Source: a virus
IMG/VR virus record: IMGVR_UViG_3300009104_001827
Span: 124,001 to 188,000 of that record
Length of the DNA stretch: 64,000 nt
Reading direction: 5' to 3' (one strand)
Shown: positions 16,182 to 25,056 of the stretch, piece after piece
How positions within the stretch are numbered: position 1 is the stretch's first letter
Layout of the letters: the number at the start of each line of letters is the position of its first letter
Program-made: the position numbers and the translations under genes
Notes under the pieces: generated by a model
Told to the model about the DNA's origin: nothing
The model's database searches: none
The model's input: only the letters and a program-made list of their open reading frames with translations

Positions 16182-18089
16182 TCACAAAGACTCCTCAATT
16201 GTTACGGTAACATCCAATATGTTGCCTGCATTAGTTATAACCTGATTATCTATAATCAATTCACTATCATTAACTATACCGAACCCTGCTTCCAAATTAG
16301 ACGTGCCGTCTTGTTTCGGGGTAGTAATCCCTGCGTCATACGGAATAGAAAATGTATTACCCCCAGCTGGTGTCGCGGTAGCGGTTAGCTTAGAAGTATT
16401 ATATACATCTACTCCCAAGTCAACCGCCAGGTAATCCGGAGCAAGGATTGTTACAGACCTTTGGTCAAAACCTCGCACAGTACCCGTATCATCCCGCTGA
16501 AAGGTTTCTCCGATTAACTTCTCCCCCTCGAAGCTTATCGTAAATTGCCCCCGAGGAGTGTCATCGGATATTAAAATCTGGAACGAGAAAGACGTATTAC
16601 TATTCTTGGAAATTGCCCCAACTGTTATATTTGGATCGGAGACAGAAAGTATAGAAAGAGATTCAAGGGGTTCACCCACACTAACATTAACGTTACTATA
16701 CTGAGCCCCAGCAGAAGAAGAACGAAATGTGTTCGGGGAAAAGTTAACCGACGGAACGGTTCCCTCGGACTGAATCTGTATAGAGGACGTTGAAGAGGAA
16801 GCGCTCCTGCCGTTCGACTGCTTAAAAACAGAAACGCTCATTGTCCCACTGGTGTAATTACTCGCATTTTCTCCGGAGACCACAAATGGACCAGAATTAA
16901 TATCAGCAGGTATTGTTACAAATTTCAAAACATAACTTTTTGAATAATTATGGTTATCAAAATTGGAAGCAGTAACATTAACATCAACGCTCTCTCCTGT
17001 ATTATTTATTATATTATTGGAGTTGGGGTAGCTAAAACTAAGAGAGACAGAAGGGGCTGAATTATTTGTTATAATATCATTGTCAGCAGCATAAGATTGA
17101 GATTGGTTGCCTGTTATATCCTGAACAGTTACGTTAAAACTCTTCGCCTGAACACTATTCGATGCGCCGCCGATAGTAACATTAAACTCGTAGTCATAAG
17201 TGCCGTCTCCGTTGTCATTAAAGTTAGGATTGTTAACAGTCTTTGATTGAAGGGCTCCGCCCGAAACAACAATCTTGCCGATCTCTTTTGAGGACTTAAC
17301 GTACACCCTTGCGGTATCGCCATTTTTAGCCTCGGTCTGTGAATGAGACTGATTGCCGTCGTGTGCATTAAACGAGGTCTGCCCGTAAAAAGTTCCAGTA
17401 TCCGTTCGGTTTACAAACTTTGCTTCAAGGACCTGGGGAGGAGTATCCTTCTCAAGAGAAAGGTAAGTCTGCCTGCCTCCGTTTTTAAATAAATATGTTG
17501 TAGGCACTGAACAGTCCAGCCTAAGCGTAGTATTAAAAGAATAGCCGTTGCTATTTGTTGACAACTGAGAAAAATCAACATCCTGATACTGAGGGTCTTC
17601 GCCGCTAACAGCATAACTTATGGAAGGCTTGAACGTCTGAGCATCTCCCCTTTCTACCAACAACTTAACATCTACCTGATCACTAGCGGTTTTGACCTTT
17701 CTTACTACAGCCCCACTGAACTCAGACTCCAAGATTTCCTCGACCCCGCCAACAGCGGTTACGTTAGTTACAAAAATCGGCCCGGTATTTATCCCCCCAG
17801 ACGACTCCCCAGAGGAACCGCCAGCGTCAGACCCAACAATATCCCCAACAACAATTTGGTCAAAATAACCAACCTGCCCCCTAAATATATGCCCGCTTAT
17901 ATCTCCACTCTCAGACGTAAAGTCTACTATCTGAGAGATTCTCGTATCGCCAATAACCGTCAGATCACCCTGAACGGTTAGATTATCCTGAAAATCCTTA
18001 TGACCAAAGACGTCCTCGTCGCCCGAAAGGCTCACGAAGGTCCCTAAGGTGCCCTCCCCAAAAGGATTTTTCTGGATAAATTCAGCCAT
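16182..18089 (-). CDS. Large beta-rich adhesin or tail fibre
   Basis: 635 aa, Ser/Thr/Asn-rich and without cysteine-rich regions. Residues 20-95 contain the short beta-helical repeat FQDNLTVQGDLTVIGDTRIS, frequent in marine phage fibres. The remainder reads as consecutive Ig-like beta-sandwich domains (NVTIGGASNSVQAKSFNVTVQD; VDVNVTASN; VNVSVGEPLESLSILS). It lies between the lectin-like tip and the CBM-containing protein, so it may be an adsorption-structure component. Its ATG overlaps the preceding gene by one base. Confidence 0.65.
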   Translation of the reverse strand: MAEFIQKNPFGEGTLGTFVSLSGDEDVFGHKDFQDNLTVQGDLTVIGDTRISQIVDFTSESGDISGHIFRGQVGYFDQIVVGDIVGSDAGGSSGESSGGINTGPIFVTNVTAVGGVEEILESEFSGAVVRKVKTASDQVDVKLLVERGDAQTFKPSISYAVSGEDPQYQDVDFSQLSTNSNGYSFNTTLRLDCSVPTTYLFKNGGRQTYLSLEKDTPPQVLEAKFVNRTDTGTFYGQTSFNAHDGNQSHSQTEAKNGDTARVYVKSSKEIGKIVVSGGALQSKTVNNPNFNDNGDGTYDYEFNVTIGGASNSVQAKSFNVTVQDITGNQSQSYAADNDIITNNSAPSVSLSFSYPNSNNIINNTGESVDVNVTASNFDNHNYSKSYVLKFVTIPADINSGPFVVSGENASNYTSGTMSVSVFKQSNGRSASSSTSSIQIQSEGTVPSVNFSPNTFRSSSAGAQYSNVNVSVGEPLESLSILSVSDPNITVGAISKNSNTSFSFQILISDDTPRGQFTISFEGEKLIGETFQRDDTGTVRGFDQRSVTILAPDYLAVDLGVDVYNTSKLTATATPAGGNTFSIPYDAGITTPKQDGTSNLEAGFGIVNDSELIIDNQVITNAGNILDVTVTIEESL

Positions 18090-18580
18090 TAGAAATCAGT
18101 AAATGTAGCAGTTGCGGTTACTCTTCCCCCTACCTGCGAAGACGCGCCTATACTTTCGTTATGGTTTAGTAAAAACTTCTCCCCGCCAAACATAAAAGTT
18201 TGGCCAGGTGGAATATATAATTCGGACACAACCTTTGATTGGTTTCCTGGATCAACATCCTTGCGAATGGTTACGTCGCTCCACACTGCTGGCGCAGACC
18301 CAGGAACGTCTGCTGGACTTGACTCAGATATAGCTTGCCACGCCTTAGAATCATGCCTCACACGGTCATCGATTCCATACACGCCGCCATTACCCCCGTC
18401 GGCAGCCCACGGACTTAGGTCCGCAGGATTGAACCCTATCGCCTGAGCGACAAAAAGATCAATAGTTTCTCCCTCTGTGGTAGTGTTACAGAAATATATT
18501 CCTAAGTTTGCGTATTTTTGGCTGCTGGGTGCGGAAATAATTTCTGTATATTCATTACTTACTACTATATTTTTAATCAT
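18089..18580 (-). CDS. Structural protein with inserted CBM5/12-like module
   Basis: 163 aa. A beta-sandwich-like outer part (IIKNIVV... ; SELYIPPGQTFMFGGEKFLL) is interrupted at about residues 60-105 by a segment GIDDRVRHDSKAWQAISESS followed by PAVWSDV. That is the Y/W-x-x-GDxVxxxGKxWxA...W pattern of carbohydrate-binding modules of families 5/12. The arrangement suggests a virion protein that binds polysaccharide, possibly on the host surface. It overlaps the portal gene end by 8 bp. Confidence 0.6.
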   Translation of the reverse strand: MIKNIVVSNEYTEIISAPSSQKYANLGIYFCNTTTEGETIDLFVAQAIGFNPADLSPWAADGGNGGVYGIDDRVRHDSKAWQAISESSPADVPGSAPAVWSDVTIRKDVDPGNQSKVVSELYIPPGQTFMFGGEKFLLNHNESIGASSQVGGRVTATATFTDF

Positions 18581-20624
18581 CTTCTGCCCTCTGCTGACTA
18601 TGATAGTATAGGGCTGACGGGTATATCGCCAGCTCCTTGTCTCCGCTAATGCTTAATATCTCTGGGAGAATATCAAGCCCCTCTATATTGGAGTTGTCGC
18701 TAATACAAGCCTCCGCTATAGATTCCCACTCGTCCAAGCCACGGGAGCACACGATTGACTCGCATAACTCCCCGGCCAACTCTGTTTGTTTTTTAGTTAG
18801 TCTCTTTTTCTTGCTTTGTGCCCGCAGCCCTCTTTTAATAAAGGAGCTCAAGCTCTCGATCTTATAAACTATCTCTTGGATATCCTTTCGGCTTACCTTT
18901 TCGCTAGCTGCTCGCTGTTGAGGAATTCCTCTAGTGCCTGCAGGCCTACCCACCTCATTGGGCGTGCTTGGCTGGCCTCCAGATGGTTGCGTAGGAGTTT
19001 TCTGCTCGGATATTCTCTCCTTTAGATCGCGCTCCTCCTCTGCTCCGGGAGCCTCAACTGCGGGAATTCCTCCAACCAGGGGATTGTATAACCCCTTCTT
19101 CCTCTCCTCGGAGAATATCTCTTGGGCTTCCTTTAGCTCACTTGAAGGCGGATATATTCCAGTTTTAATAGCGTCAATGCCTTGCTCTGGAGTGAGTATG
19201 CCCAGTTCAAGCAGCCTAGTAGCCACCCTTTGCAACTGCGCCTCATCCTTAATGTCTATCTCCTCGAATTTAGCTTTGGGATATTGCCTAAACCCTAGAT
19301 TCTGGCAGACCATCTTGATCTGTTTTTGGAGAAAATCATTCAAGAAAGCGTTTCTAGATTCCTTAAGGCGTTCAAGGAATATTTCTGCCTTGACCTGCGT
19401 ATTACTATAACGCTCGTCACCAACAATTATATTCTGAAGGCCCTCCCTAATATCTTGATTGACAATTTGATACTTGTCCGGACCCACAACCTTTCTTAGA
19501 TCAGGAATAATGAAGTCGGCCTTAGTGGTATAATCTCCAACAAGAACTCTTCCCACACTCTCGTTCTGAAATAGGCTTTGCATTGCCTCAAGGTTGCGGG
19601 GGTTTATTCCTCCGTCGTCAGGCTTGGCTCCCATGGTAATTAATAGAATGACATTTTCAATTGTCCGGCATATAGCTTGGTCAATCTTCTTGAGTTCTAT
19701 TTTATAATTAATATCATCCAGCACAGGGTAACCAAACGGAACCGCAAACGGCTCATAGTCTTGCTTCTTATAGAATGAATAAACTAATTTTTCAGGATCA
19801 AGGGATATCTCAACACCCTCCTTCATATAGGATCCGTCCTTAATTTTTTTCTTTAGGTCAGAATCCAAGGATTCAAAAACCTGCTCGTCATAGTCCGTTT
19901 TAGGATTCGCCAACCTCTCCAGGTCGTACTCAGAGAGAATCTTAAAATACTGCCCCTCACTAAATGAGGTGGACCGCGCGGCAGTTATATCGTATGGATT
20001 CAAAAAGATATACTTCAACGGAATCCCGCCAGGGGAGATTCCTCCGTAAACCTTGCTCATTTTAGCGAAGTCCTCTGCTGTGAACTTGCCATCAACTCGG
20101 TACATGAAAACATTACCAGATCTGTAATACTCGCGAAAATATTGATCTCTAACCGTCCATAGGTTAATCTTATCAAACCACTTATATACAAAGTCCCTTG
20201 ATTTTTGGTTGCCTCCCTCAAGGTGGATATTAGAATTAGCAAATTCAGACATAATGTCTATTGCATTTCTAAATATTGATATATTGGCGTAAGCCTTCTG
20301 GCACAGCTCTATAGCATTTCTAACGGAGACGCCGTCCGAACTAAACTCGAACGGGAGAAGTCCAGACTCTATATTAGAGAGCCTTTTCTTCTTGTCTCTT
20401 TTATATATACTATTCCTTCTTCTTGGATCACTTAAGGACTCCCCTTCGTTCCTGGCGGCTGAAGTTGTCGATTTAAATGACCCAAGAGTTTCTTCGGTAT
20501 AATAATTTTCCCCAGCAAATATTGGTGGAAGAAAATCCTGGTCCAGATTTTGACCAGTCTCACTTGGAGGCTTGTTAAACTGATCCCAGTACGAAGATTT
20601 CTTGGTATATTTTCGCTTTTTCAC
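18573..20624 (-). CDS. Portal protein
   Basis: 683 aa from GTG at 20624, chosen because upstream codons are poor (an ATG 21 codons earlier precedes the promoter). The core (about residues 90-470) has the standard portal layout: FRNAIDIMSEFANSNIHLEG, VYKWFDKINLWTVRDQYFRE, GNVFMYRVDG, then a long stem helix region and RLLELGILTPEQGIDAIKTG near residue 500. The C-terminus is disordered (Pro/Gly/Arg-rich). It forms the dodecameric channel through which DNA is packed by terminase. It is separated from the other head genes at 46-53 kb by 26 kb, which is unusual. Confidence 0.85.
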   Translation of the reverse strand: MKKRKYTKKSSYWDQFNKPPSETGQNLDQDFLPPIFAGENYYTEETLGSFKSTTSAARNEGESLSDPRRRNSIYKRDKKKRLSNIESGLLPFEFSSDGVSVRNAIELCQKAYANISIFRNAIDIMSEFANSNIHLEGGNQKSRDFVYKWFDKINLWTVRDQYFREYYRSGNVFMYRVDGKFTAEDFAKMSKVYGGISPGGIPLKYIFLNPYDITAARSTSFSEGQYFKILSEYDLERLANPKTDYDEQVFESLDSDLKKKIKDGSYMKEGVEISLDPEKLVYSFYKKQDYEPFAVPFGYPVLDDINYKIELKKIDQAICRTIENVILLITMGAKPDDGGINPRNLEAMQSLFQNESVGRVLVGDYTTKADFIIPDLRKVVGPDKYQIVNQDIREGLQNIIVGDERYSNTQVKAEIFLERLKESRNAFLNDFLQKQIKMVCQNLGFRQYPKAKFEEIDIKDEAQLQRVATRLLELGILTPEQGIDAIKTGIYPPSSELKEAQEIFSEERKKGLYNPLVGGIPAVEAPGAEEERDLKERISEQKTPTQPSGGQPSTPNEVGRPAGTRGIPQQRAASEKVSRKDIQEIVYKIESLSSFIKRGLRAQSKKKRLTKKQTELAGELCESIVCSRGLDEWESIAEACISDNSNIEGLDILPEILSISGDKELAIYPSALYYHSQQRAEDD

Positions 20625-20648
20625 GATGATTACTTTACACCTATAATA
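20625..20648 (-). promoter_or_regulatory. GTGTA-type promoter candidate of the portal gene
   Basis: Minus strand GTGTAAAGTAATCATC (20640-20625) is directly followed by the GTG start. A TATTAT (20648-20643) with TAGACT 17 bp upstream precedes it, so a sigma70-like promoter may overlap. Confidence 0.5.
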
Positions 20649-20771
20649 ACCCAAAGTCGGCCAAAAGTCTAAAAGTCGACTTTTCAACTTTCACAACACC
20701 CTCGCTTTCAGTAATTAATGAAAAAAATGTCTATAAAAAACTTACATTCCAAAGAACCTCCCCCGAAAGGG

Positions 20772-20786
20772 GTGTAAATAAGCTCA
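20772..20786 (+). promoter_or_regulatory. GTGTA-type promoter candidate
   Basis: GTGTAAATAAGCTCA lies directly before the ATG at 20787. A short stable hairpin with a GAAA loop (CCCC-GAAA-GGGG, 20761-20772) overlaps its first base. The hairpin has no T-run and is not taken as a terminator. Confidence 0.5.
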
Positions 20787-21926
20787 ATGAGGGTAGCAAT
20801 CACAGCAACACTAGACTACAGTTTTTTCTCCAACGGGCTAATTCAGAATATTATATCCCTATATGAATTACTAGAGAAGTGTGGATTCAAGGTTTCCCTG
20901 CTTGATTTCGGAGACAAAAGCAGAAGTGGCTCGACCCATGCCCATAATAAACTAAACAAGAAAAATATATTGCGCTGGGGCGAATTCACCAGGAAGCAAC
21001 AGCACTTTGATTTAGTTATATGCGCAGGAGTATCCCTCGATGAAAACTTAAAAGATTCGCTAACCAAAGCCAACCCCAAAATAAAAACAGTGGGAGTACA
21101 TTACGGCAATAATTTAATTAACCTGATGTGCGAATGGTTTTCAAAAGTCCCGCCCAAAAGGATTTCCGGGCACCCCGACTGCCCCCCGATGAAGCTTAGG
21201 CATGAAAAACTATACGAAGAAACGTGGATCTCGGAACATTATCTTTTCGCAAAAGAATTTTATGAATACACAGACGAAAGCCCGGTCCGCACAATGCCCT
21301 ATATATGGAGCCCCAGTTTTATTGAAGGGGAGGCAATAGACCACGGAATTAATATAAACTATATTCCAGTCAAGAAACCCAACTTAGCCGTGGTCGAGCC
21401 TAATATAAATATATCAAAAAGCTTTTTAATTCCGATGCTCGCAATTTCAAGCGTCCTAGAATCCAGCCCAGACATATTTGAACATGCATGTATTTACGGA
21501 TCGGATTCCTTTTTTAGGAACAGAGAGTTCCTTAAGGAATGGATACACGACTGCACGTCGCTCGGAGAAAACAAAGACCGATTCACATTCTTCCCCAGGA
21601 AGCCCATTCCAGGCATTATGCACGTGAAAAATCCAGCAATAATAAGCCACCAACACTTAAATGAATTAAACTACACACACCTAGAAGCCCTGTTTTGCGG
21701 TTACCCATTAATACATAATTCTCCCCCATTTAAAGAGTTTGGATATTTCTACGAAGGCTTCAACCTTCTGGAAGCCGCAGAAAAAATAAAAGAAGCAATA
21801 GAACAGCACAACGACAACCTTTCAGCATACTTAGAAAAAGGGAAAGAAGCCGCCTGGAAGTACAGTCCTGAAAATCGAAGCAATATTGAGTGCACTAAGA
21901 AGCTGGTACTAGATTTGTTTAAATGA
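20787..21926 (+). CDS. DUF2827-type glycosyltransferase, copy 1
   Basis: 379 aa. The family layout is clear: an N-terminal Rossmann domain (RVAITATLDYSFFSNGLIQN), RTMPYIWSPSFIEGE, then AVVEPNINISKSFLIPMLAIS, IISHQHLNELNYTHLEALFC and GYPLIHNSPPFKEFGYFYEG near the C-terminus, which is the nucleotide-sugar site of this GT-B group. It probably transfers sugar to a glycan. It overlaps the second copy by 4 bp (ATGA). The pair sits among fibre genes, so fibre glycosylation is a plausible role. Confidence 0.75.
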   Translation: MRVAITATLDYSFFSNGLIQNIISLYELLEKCGFKVSLLDFGDKSRSGSTHAHNKLNKKNILRWGEFTRKQQHFDLVICAGVSLDENLKDSLTKANPKIKTVGVHYGNNLINLMCEWFSKVPPKRISGHPDCPPMKLRHEKLYEETWISEHYLFAKEFYEYTDESPVRTMPYIWSPSFIEGEAIDHGININYIPVKKPNLAVVEPNINISKSFLIPMLAISSVLESSPDIFEHACIYGSDSFFRNREFLKEWIHDCTSLGENKDRFTFFPRKPIPGIMHVKNPAIISHQHLNELNYTHLEALFCGYPLIHNSPPFKEFGYFYEGFNLLEAAEKIKEAIEQHNDNLSAYLEKGKEAAWKYSPENRSNIECTKKLVLDLFK

Positions 21927-22996
21927 ATATTGCAATAACGAGCCTACTCCACAGAAACCCGTGGAAATCAAGACAGAAGCAGTCAGCCGTCAACCTATAT
22001 GATTGTCTTCAAAACTTAGGTTGTAAAGTTTTTTACATAACCCCTTCAACGGATTACCAAAATTTCAACAAAGACCACGTCGGCTACCCAGAGCGGGCTA
22101 TGACAAACAAGGGTGCACCCAAGGTAGATATACTGATCATCCACGGCTACGTTCCCTCGGAAAAATTCTTTAATGAATTTTTCAAAGTAAACAAAAAAAC
22201 CAAAATCATTCACAACTATCTCGAAAACCCACTTGAAGAACTCTCTTGCGGACTGTCCTCCAAAGAAAAATTAAATATTTCAAAATTCACCGAAGAGCTC
22301 TGGCTGCCACCCCACCACATAAGTAAAAAAAACCTAATGGAGTCACTCCACCCTTCGGGTTGCGAGGCAAAAGAGTCTCCTTACTTATGGAGTTCATTTT
22401 TCATAGATGAAGCGTCTCGACAAAAAAAGGGAAGAACCCTACGGTTTAACAAAGACAGGGCCGGGGGAATATCAATCCTAGAGCCAAACATCTCCTATAT
22501 AAAAAATTTCATCATTCCCATTTTAGCTAGCGAAAAAGCAAATCTCAAAAGCCCGGAGGCGATCAATACAGTAAGCGTCTTCAACACGCAACACCTTAAA
22601 AACACAGAATTTTTGCATTCGATTACCTCAGGAATGTCGATAAACAAACAAAAAAAACTCTATTTAAGCAACAACTGGGAAGCTCCAGACATATATAGCC
22701 GTTGCGGACAACACATAATTTCCCACCAAGTAGACAGCGAACTTAATTATCAGCACCTAGAAGCCCTATACTTGGACCTTCCGCTTATACATAATTCAAA
22801 AACAATATCATCCACGGGGTATTATTACAAAGATAGCGAAATAGAGCTTGCAGCAAACCAGTTAATAAATTCCATCCTTCACCACACGAACAACTTAGGA
22901 GAATACAGAAACGCCTCAAGGGAGCTAATCTCTATCTTCTCCCCAGGAAACAAGCGAAACCTGGACATATATGCCAGCTTGATTTTTGAAAAATAA
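21923..22996 (+). CDS. DUF2827-type glycosyltransferase, copy 2
   Basis: 357 aa. It is a diverged tandem paralogue of the preceding gene and shares its motifs: ESPYLWSSFFIDE, SILEPNISYIKNFIIPILAS, IISHQVDSELNYQHLEALYL, DLPLIHNSKTISSTGYYYKD. It differs elsewhere, including a shorter N-terminal region. The two may form a heteromeric enzyme or add successive sugars. It is translationally coupled to copy 1 through an ATGA overlap. Confidence 0.75.
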   Translation: MNIAITSLLHRNPWKSRQKQSAVNLYDCLQNLGCKVFYITPSTDYQNFNKDHVGYPERAMTNKGAPKVDILIIHGYVPSEKFFNEFFKVNKKTKIIHNYLENPLEELSCGLSSKEKLNISKFTEELWLPPHHISKKNLMESLHPSGCEAKESPYLWSSFFIDEASRQKKGRTLRFNKDRAGGISILEPNISYIKNFIIPILASEKANLKSPEAINTVSVFNTQHLKNTEFLHSITSGMSINKQKKLYLSNNWEAPDIYSRCGQHIISHQVDSELNYQHLEALYLDLPLIHNSKTISSTGYYYKDSEIELAANQLINSILHHTNNLGEYRNASRELISIFSPGNKRNLDIYASLIFEK

Positions 22997-23038
22997 AAGT
23001 TCCCACAACTTGATTTCCGAATGTAACTATAGACAACT

Positions 23039-23686
23039 ATGGCAAAGAAAATACTTGCCGAGGAGTTCAGCCTAAATAGTTACGATCTAAAATTAGACGG
23101 CAACAATAAGTTGCAGTTCAATAGCGTAACACAAGCTGACGCAACAGACATTAGTTCTATCGATACTCGTGTCTCTAAAGAAACATCCCTAAGGGACTCA
23201 AAGGTTAAAAGCATTGACACTCGTGTTTCCACGGAAGTCTCAACCAGAGGAAAAAAAATCGACAGCCTCGATATTAGAGTTTCTCTTGAAACCTCTACCA
23301 GAGGAAAAAATATCGACAGCCTCGACACTAGAGTTTCTCTTGAAACCTCTAATCGTGGAGTGGCAATCAACAGCATCGACACAAGGGTGTCTTCAGACAT
23401 CAAAAGTCTCGACGAGCGCTTGACGGACGAAGAAAATACGACGAAGATTTTAGCGAATCAAGACGTAACGAACGGCGCTTCAAGCCAAGCAGTAAGCCTT
23501 GTCGGCCTTGGATTTGTAGAAAATTCGGAACCAGTGGTCGTTGGAATGCTTCGAAGCACCGACTCCGACGATCCTATCGTTGCTTGCATGCTCTCAGGAG
23601 CCGCATCGCACTCAACTGCAACATTCTTGTTCTCAGACGAGATTCCTTCCAATAATTATAAGTTAGACGTTATCCTAACAAGATAA
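23039..23686 (+). CDS. Repeat-shaft fibre protein C
   Basis: 215 aa. Residues 41-130 are five copies of an 18-residue unit around [IL]D[TI]RVSxExSxRGKxIDS (start positions 41, 59, 77, 95, 113). This periodicity fits a parallel triple coiled-coil shaft. The C-terminal 75 residues (SLVGLGFVENSEPVVVGML to DVILTR) form a small beta domain paralogous to the end of the next gene. The N-terminus AKKILAEEFSLNSYDL also matches that of the next gene. It is probably a fibre or tail accessory. A degenerate ATGTAACTATA box starts 18 nt upstream. Confidence 0.65.
   Translation: MAKKILAEEFSLNSYDLKLDGNNKLQFNSVTQADATDISSIDTRVSKETSLRDSKVKSIDTRVSTEVSTRGKKIDSLDIRVSLETSTRGKNIDSLDTRVSLETSNRGVAINSIDTRVSSDIKSLDERLTDEENTTKILANQDVTNGASSQAVSLVGLGFVENSEPVVVGMLRSTDSDDPIVACMLSGAASHSTATFLFSDEIPSNNYKLDVILTR
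23159..23428 (+). repeat. Five 54-bp (18-residue) coding repeats
   Basis: Five consecutive 54-bp units encode an 18-residue shaft motif, with the second to fourth most similar at DNA level. Confidence 0.85.
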
Positions 23687-23698
23687 CCTTAAGTTTCA

Positions 23699-24976
23699 AT
23701 GGCCAGTAAAATACTAGCAGAGGAACTTCAGTCGGGCTCTTATAGCCTGAGTACTAACGAAAGTAACGGAGGGACAGATATAGGCGCTATCGAAGAATTC
23801 GACAGCACCTCAGCCTACTCCGCTAACGATAAAGTTAAATACCGCCCTAACGCCAGCACGGCATATTCCGTATACAAAATCAATTACGACATGCCCGCAG
23901 ACAAGCTTCCCGCAAATGCGCCGGAGGCTGACGAATGGACCGGAGCTAACACCTATGACGCAGACTCGGCGTACTCCGCAGGAGACAAAGTCAACTACTT
24001 AGGAAGAGGCTATATGGCTCACGCTGATCATGACGCAAGTAACCACAACATTTCGAACGCTGCCCACTGGGGGCTGGCGAGCGCAATGTTTACCAACATT
24101 ACCTTGCGTATAGATGGGTTTAACGATGGAGATATTGCCGATACACGGACAGTTGAAAGTCTTAACGTTAGAATTGCGAATGAAGAATCAGCGGACGGCG
24201 TAGCCAAGGAGGTATTCTCCACAGAAGATGGCTTCGCAACAAATAAGACCAGCATCGACGTACGGGTTGCGCTCGAAAAGACCACTCGCGAAAGTGAGGT
24301 CAGCAGTACAGAGGACGACATCGAAGCTGAGAAAACCGCTCGCGAAAGTGAGGTCAGCAGTACAGACGACGACGTCGAATCCGTCACGAGCAATCGTGGC
24401 AGCAAAGTGACCTCGGTCGATAACCGGTGGTCATCCGAAGTGTCAACATGGAATTCTTCCCTTTCTGAAGAAGAGGGTACAATGACGTACATCGAGGGCA
24501 TTCCCTTGACTAAGCCTGACTCAAGCCCCAGCAATGGGACAACCTTAGGGTCTGGATCTGACGACTACTCAATCAACGCTGACGGGAACGTGGTTACTAT
24601 CACCTATCCCTCCAGGACCTTTGGGGTAGATCCAACCAGCCTTACCGCCTTCGATGATGAAGGAACTTACGTCAAAGGCGACCAGGTTTCCTACGACAGC
24701 AAGTCATGGCAGGCCCTAAGCGACCATGACGGATCACAAGGAACCACTCTCGATAACCCAGGCGACACCGCCGGGGAATGGGAAAACATCACCAATAAAA
24801 CGGTTCCCGCCGCAGTTGCATCCTTAAGGATGACTGCCGCTGGGTTCGCCGCAGGTGCACCAATGCTTATGTGCATGGGGCAAGGAACCCCTACAGCGAC
24901 ACAGGCAAGCTTTGTTCTTTCGGCCGCGCCGGAAGAAGACAGCCACTACGTGATGGATGTAGCAGTTGCTATGTAA
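23699..24976 (+). CDS. Fibre protein D with CBM5/12-like modules
   Basis: 425 aa and a paralogue of fibre C (start ASKILAEELQSGSYSL; end VASLRMTAAGFAAGAPMLMC ... VMDVAVAM). It carries three Y-x-x-GDKVxY...W segments resembling family 5/12 carbohydrate-binding modules: AYSANDKVKYRPNASTAY, AYSAGDKVNYLGRGYMAHAD and TYVKGDQVSYDSKSWQALSD. A shaft of charged 16-18-residue repeats (TTRESEVSSTEDDIEAEKTA) lies between the second and third modules. Surface polysaccharide binding is inferred. A terminator follows. Confidence 0.65.
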   Translation: MASKILAEELQSGSYSLSTNESNGGTDIGAIEEFDSTSAYSANDKVKYRPNASTAYSVYKINYDMPADKLPANAPEADEWTGANTYDADSAYSAGDKVNYLGRGYMAHADHDASNHNISNAAHWGLASAMFTNITLRIDGFNDGDIADTRTVESLNVRIANEESADGVAKEVFSTEDGFATNKTSIDVRVALEKTTRESEVSSTEDDIEAEKTARESEVSSTDDDVESVTSNRGSKVTSVDNRWSSEVSTWNSSLSEEEGTMTYIEGIPLTKPDSSPSNGTTLGSGSDDYSINADGNVVTITYPSRTFGVDPTSLTAFDDEGTYVKGDQVSYDSKSWQALSDHDGSQGTTLDNPGDTAGEWENITNKTVPAAVASLRMTAAGFAAGAPMLMCMGQGTPTATQASFVLSAAPEEDSHYVMDVAVAM

Positions 24977-25017
24977 TAGTCTCACTAATTAGAATATAAT
25001 TAAATTCTAACATTTTT

Positions 25018-25042
25018 AGCCCCCCATTGGGGGGCTTTTTTT
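25018..25042 (+). terminator. Rho-independent terminator
   Basis: Stem AGCCCCCC / GGGGGGCT (25018-25025 and 25029-25036), loop ATT, then a T-run to 25042. It closes the fibre C/D transcript. Confidence 0.9.
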
Positions 25043-25056
25043 GTGTAAACCCAACC

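Noticed and set aside
20625-20687. Longer N-terminus for the portal from ATG 20687
   Set aside because: The added 21 codons contain the promoter-like boxes (TATTAT and GTGTA) and are unlike portal N-termini; GTG 20624 is preferred.
20759-20774. Hairpin with GAAA loop as a terminator
   Set aside because: No T-run follows on either strand and it overlaps a promoter candidate; it is only a stable hairpin.
23159-23428. CRISPR-like repeats
   Set aside because: The units are contiguous, 54 bp and coding in one frame, without unique spacers or cas genes; the Cas4-like nuclease at 33947 belongs to the replication operon.
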